Assembly: GCA_002372015.1 (NCBI GenBank)
Contig: DFIA01000006.1
Coordinates: 1-8,274 of the forward strand
Reading direction: 5' to 3'
Origin: Bacteroidales bacterium UBA3709
GTDB taxonomy: Bacteria > Bacteroidota > Bacteroidia > Bacteroidales > UBA932
Length of the DNA: 8,274 bases
In this document: positions 7,051-8,274 of the stretch, in pieces
Position numbering within the stretch: position 1 is the first letter of the stretch
How the letters are laid out: every line of letters begins with the position of its first letter
Translations under genes and position numbers: made by a program
Notes under the pieces: generated by a model
What the model saw: the letters and a program-made list of their open reading frames with translations, nothing else
Told to the model about the DNA's origin: nothing
The model's database searches: none

Positions 7051-7896
7051 ATGAACCTTTCAATTATTATACCTGTATATAACAAAGAATCTTCTATTGC
7101 TGATACACTTAATTCTATACTCAGGCAGAATTTTGCAGAATTTGAGGTGTTGGCTGTAGATGACGGTTCTACTGATACAAGCGGTAAAATCATCAATAGT
7201 ATAGCAGATTCAAGACTGAAGTATTTCCGTATAGAAAACTCAGGACCAGGCTCAGCTAGAAATTATGGATTGAAGCAATCGAGTGGCGAGTGGATTATGT
7301 TTATGGATGCAGATGACATTATGTCTGAAGGTGCGCTTTCCTTTTTTTTCAATAGTTTGACTAAATATCCTGATGCAGATATGATAGTTGGAGATTATGT
7401 AGAGTTGGATGATAGTGTGATACATAAAGGAAAGGGGAGTGGTTATTCTGGTTATATGGCATCTCCATTCAAAGCTTGGTTTTTTCACCGTCTTCATCCT
7501 TGCGCAGGAACTTTTATTTGCAGAAAGTGTTTATTGGGTAATGCACCCTATAATAGCAAGTTTCGTTGTTATGAAGATGTTGATATGCTCTTTAATATAT
7601 TCAGGAAAGCTAAAATTTATAAGTTTGACAACCTTGTAATGGAATATAGGCGCACTTATTCTATTGAAAGTAAAAGACGGCATTCTATTGAGACAAATTT
7701 TATTTGCAATATGGATTTTTCTAAGAAAAAATCATTGTGGGAAAAAGTCTGTTTGTATGAAAAGTATATAGAAGCTAAAAATATTTACCCTGAAGAGTAT
7801 AAAAAGTTGTATCCCGAATTGTCAAGACATATTATAATTATTTTGTTTTATCACATAGCATTCCGGTTGCGTGCTCTTGTGAATAGCTGCCATTAA
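7051..7896 (+). CDS. Family 2 glycosyltransferase, DDGSTD/DADD type
   Basis: This GT-A fold, inverting glycosyltransferase would act on the lipid-linked glycan at the cytoplasmic face. The 281-residue product shows LSIIIPVYNKESSI (3-16), VDDGSTD (36-42) for the nucleotide, NSGPGSARNYGL (63-74), the metal-binding MDADD (85-89) and an ED pair at E175-D176 as likely catalytic base. The acceptor region (90-170) contains FFHRLHPCAGTFICRK. The C-terminal part (200-281) is Lys- and Tyr-rich with a hydrophobic segment near 262-270. ATG at 7051 is 17 nt after the flippase stop, with no Shine-Dalgarno. It looks more AT-rich than the first genes of the window. A T8 run at 7342-7349 encodes Phe codons in frame. 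Family assignment is firm; sugar specificity is unknown. Confidence 0.95.
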   Translation: MNLSIIIPVYNKESSIADTLNSILRQNFAEFEVLAVDDGSTDTSGKIINSIADSRLKYFRIENSGPGSARNYGLKQSSGEWIMFMDADDIMSEGALSFFFNSLTKYPDADMIVGDYVELDDSVIHKGKGSGYSGYMASPFKAWFFHRLHPCAGTFICRKCLLGNAPYNSKFRCYEDVDMLFNIFRKAKIYKFDNLVMEYRRTYSIESKRRHSIETNFICNMDFSKKKSLWEKVCLYEKYIEAKNIYPEEYKKLYPELSRHIIIILFYHIAFRLRALVNSCH

Positions 7897-7915
7897 AATT
7901 ATGAGAATCGTTAAT

Positions 7916-8274
7916 ATGAATAAGCGAGAGTCTTCTATAGAATTGTTGCGCATTGTTTCTATGTTCTTGATAATTAATTTGTCTGCATGCTAATTATTTT
8001 TCACTTGGAGAAGTATCGCTTGCGGATTCTCATAAAAATCCATTGCTTAGCTTCTTCCGTATTTTTTCTGAGCAGATTTGTATTATATCAGTTAATGTTT
8101 TTGTGATGATTTCTGGTTGGTTCGGTATAAATCCAACTTTAAAAAAAGCTTCTGCTGTGATTTTTCAGGTTATTTTTTTTTGGGGGGGGATATTTGGAAC
8201 AGCTTATTTATTGGGGATACCTATACCGTACAGAGCGTGTCTTAATGTATTCTATTTTGGTAACCATTATTGGT
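7916..8274 (+). pseudogene. Acyltransferase-3 family gene, frameshifted near its start and cut by the window end
   Basis: ATG at 7916 opens MNKRESSIELLRIVSMFLII, a typical acyltransferase-3 N-terminus, but the frame ends at TAA 7991-7993 after 25 codons. The family sequence resumes in the +1 frame, open from 7974 to the window end: LHANYFSLGEVSLADSHKNP, then SVNVFVMISGWFGINPT and FQVIFFWGGIFG, ending in FYFGNHYW. Joining the halves by removing 4 nt (one copy of the imperfect TTTG/TCTG duplication at 7978-7985) gives NLHA and restores the Arg-x10-His spacing (R12 to H23). Removing one base also restores the frame but gives x11. An in-frame ATG at 7901 is an alternative start. A T9G8 tract lies at 8173-8189, in frame with the second half. 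The gene may be dead, phase-off, or the victim of a sequencing error. Confidence 0.8.
8173..8189 (+). repeat. T9G8 homopolymer tract inside the acyltransferase gene
   Basis: Nine T (8173-8181) run directly into eight G (8182-8189). Read in the second-half frame they encode I-F-F-W-G-G-I and fit the family's sequence on both sides. An eight-G run is out of place in DNA this AT-rich, and such tracts are prone to slippage during replication. Confidence 0.85.

Noticed and set aside
7342..7349. T8 run in the second glycosyltransferase, and A8 at 6184-6191 in the flippase, as phase-variation tracts
   Set aside because: A and T runs of this length are common in AT-rich genes, and both frames are intact; only the G8 run stands out.
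7439..7639. Plus-strand 66-codon frame inside the second glycosyltransferase
   Set aside because: It overlaps the acceptor region and ED motif of a well-supported gene in another frame.
7976..7993. Programmed ribosomal frameshift in the terminal acyltransferase
   Set aside because: No slippery heptamer or prfB-like +1 site is seen, and the 4-nt near-duplication that restores motif spacing explains the break better.

Overview
The window looks like a chromosomal surface-glycan (capsule or O-antigen) biosynthesis locus from a member of the Bacteroidales. The evidence is an OmpA-family outer-membrane protein with the IEGHAS variant of the OmpA motif and R/K-D-T linker repeats, a Bacteroidetes-style GDP-fucose synthase with an internal insertion, a Bacteroidales-type flippase, AT-rich DNA and weak or absent Shine-Dalgarno sequences. 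The sequence does not settle the genus.

Layout. Positions 1-708 hold the 3' part of an OmpA-like gene, the C-terminal side of a beta-barrel followed by a repeat linker and a peptidoglycan-binding domain. Positions 709-897 are an intergenic leader with T-rich direct repeats, a weak promoter candidate and a perfect 13-bp hairpin ending 19 nt before the next gene. From 898 onwards all genes are on the + strand and tightly spaced, as in one operon: gmd, fcl, a short acyltransferase-3 membrane protein, a hexapeptide O-acetyltransferase, a family 2 glycosyltransferase (WfgS/WcaE-like), a Wzx-type flippase, a second family 2 glycosyltransferase, and the 5' part of a second acyltransferase-3 gene. 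That last gene is broken by a frameshift and runs off the window end.

How the genes work together. Gmd and Fcl convert GDP-D-mannose to GDP-L-fucose. The two glycosyltransferases would build a lipid-linked oligosaccharide at the inner face of the cytoplasmic membrane. The hexapeptide enzyme and the membrane acyltransferases would decorate it with acyl (probably acetyl) groups, and the flippase would move it across the membrane. No initiating sugar-phosphate transferase, no Wzy polymerase, no recognisable GT10/GT11 fucosyltransferase and no UpxY-type antiterminator is visible, so the locus continues beyond the window.

I see no wholly new system. The points most worth a second look are the frameshifted terminal acyltransferase with a T9G8 tract (possible phase variation or decay), the hairpin in the operon leader, the acyltransferase that seems to lack an internal block, and an 8-codon ORF joined by ATGA to the acetyltransferase start.
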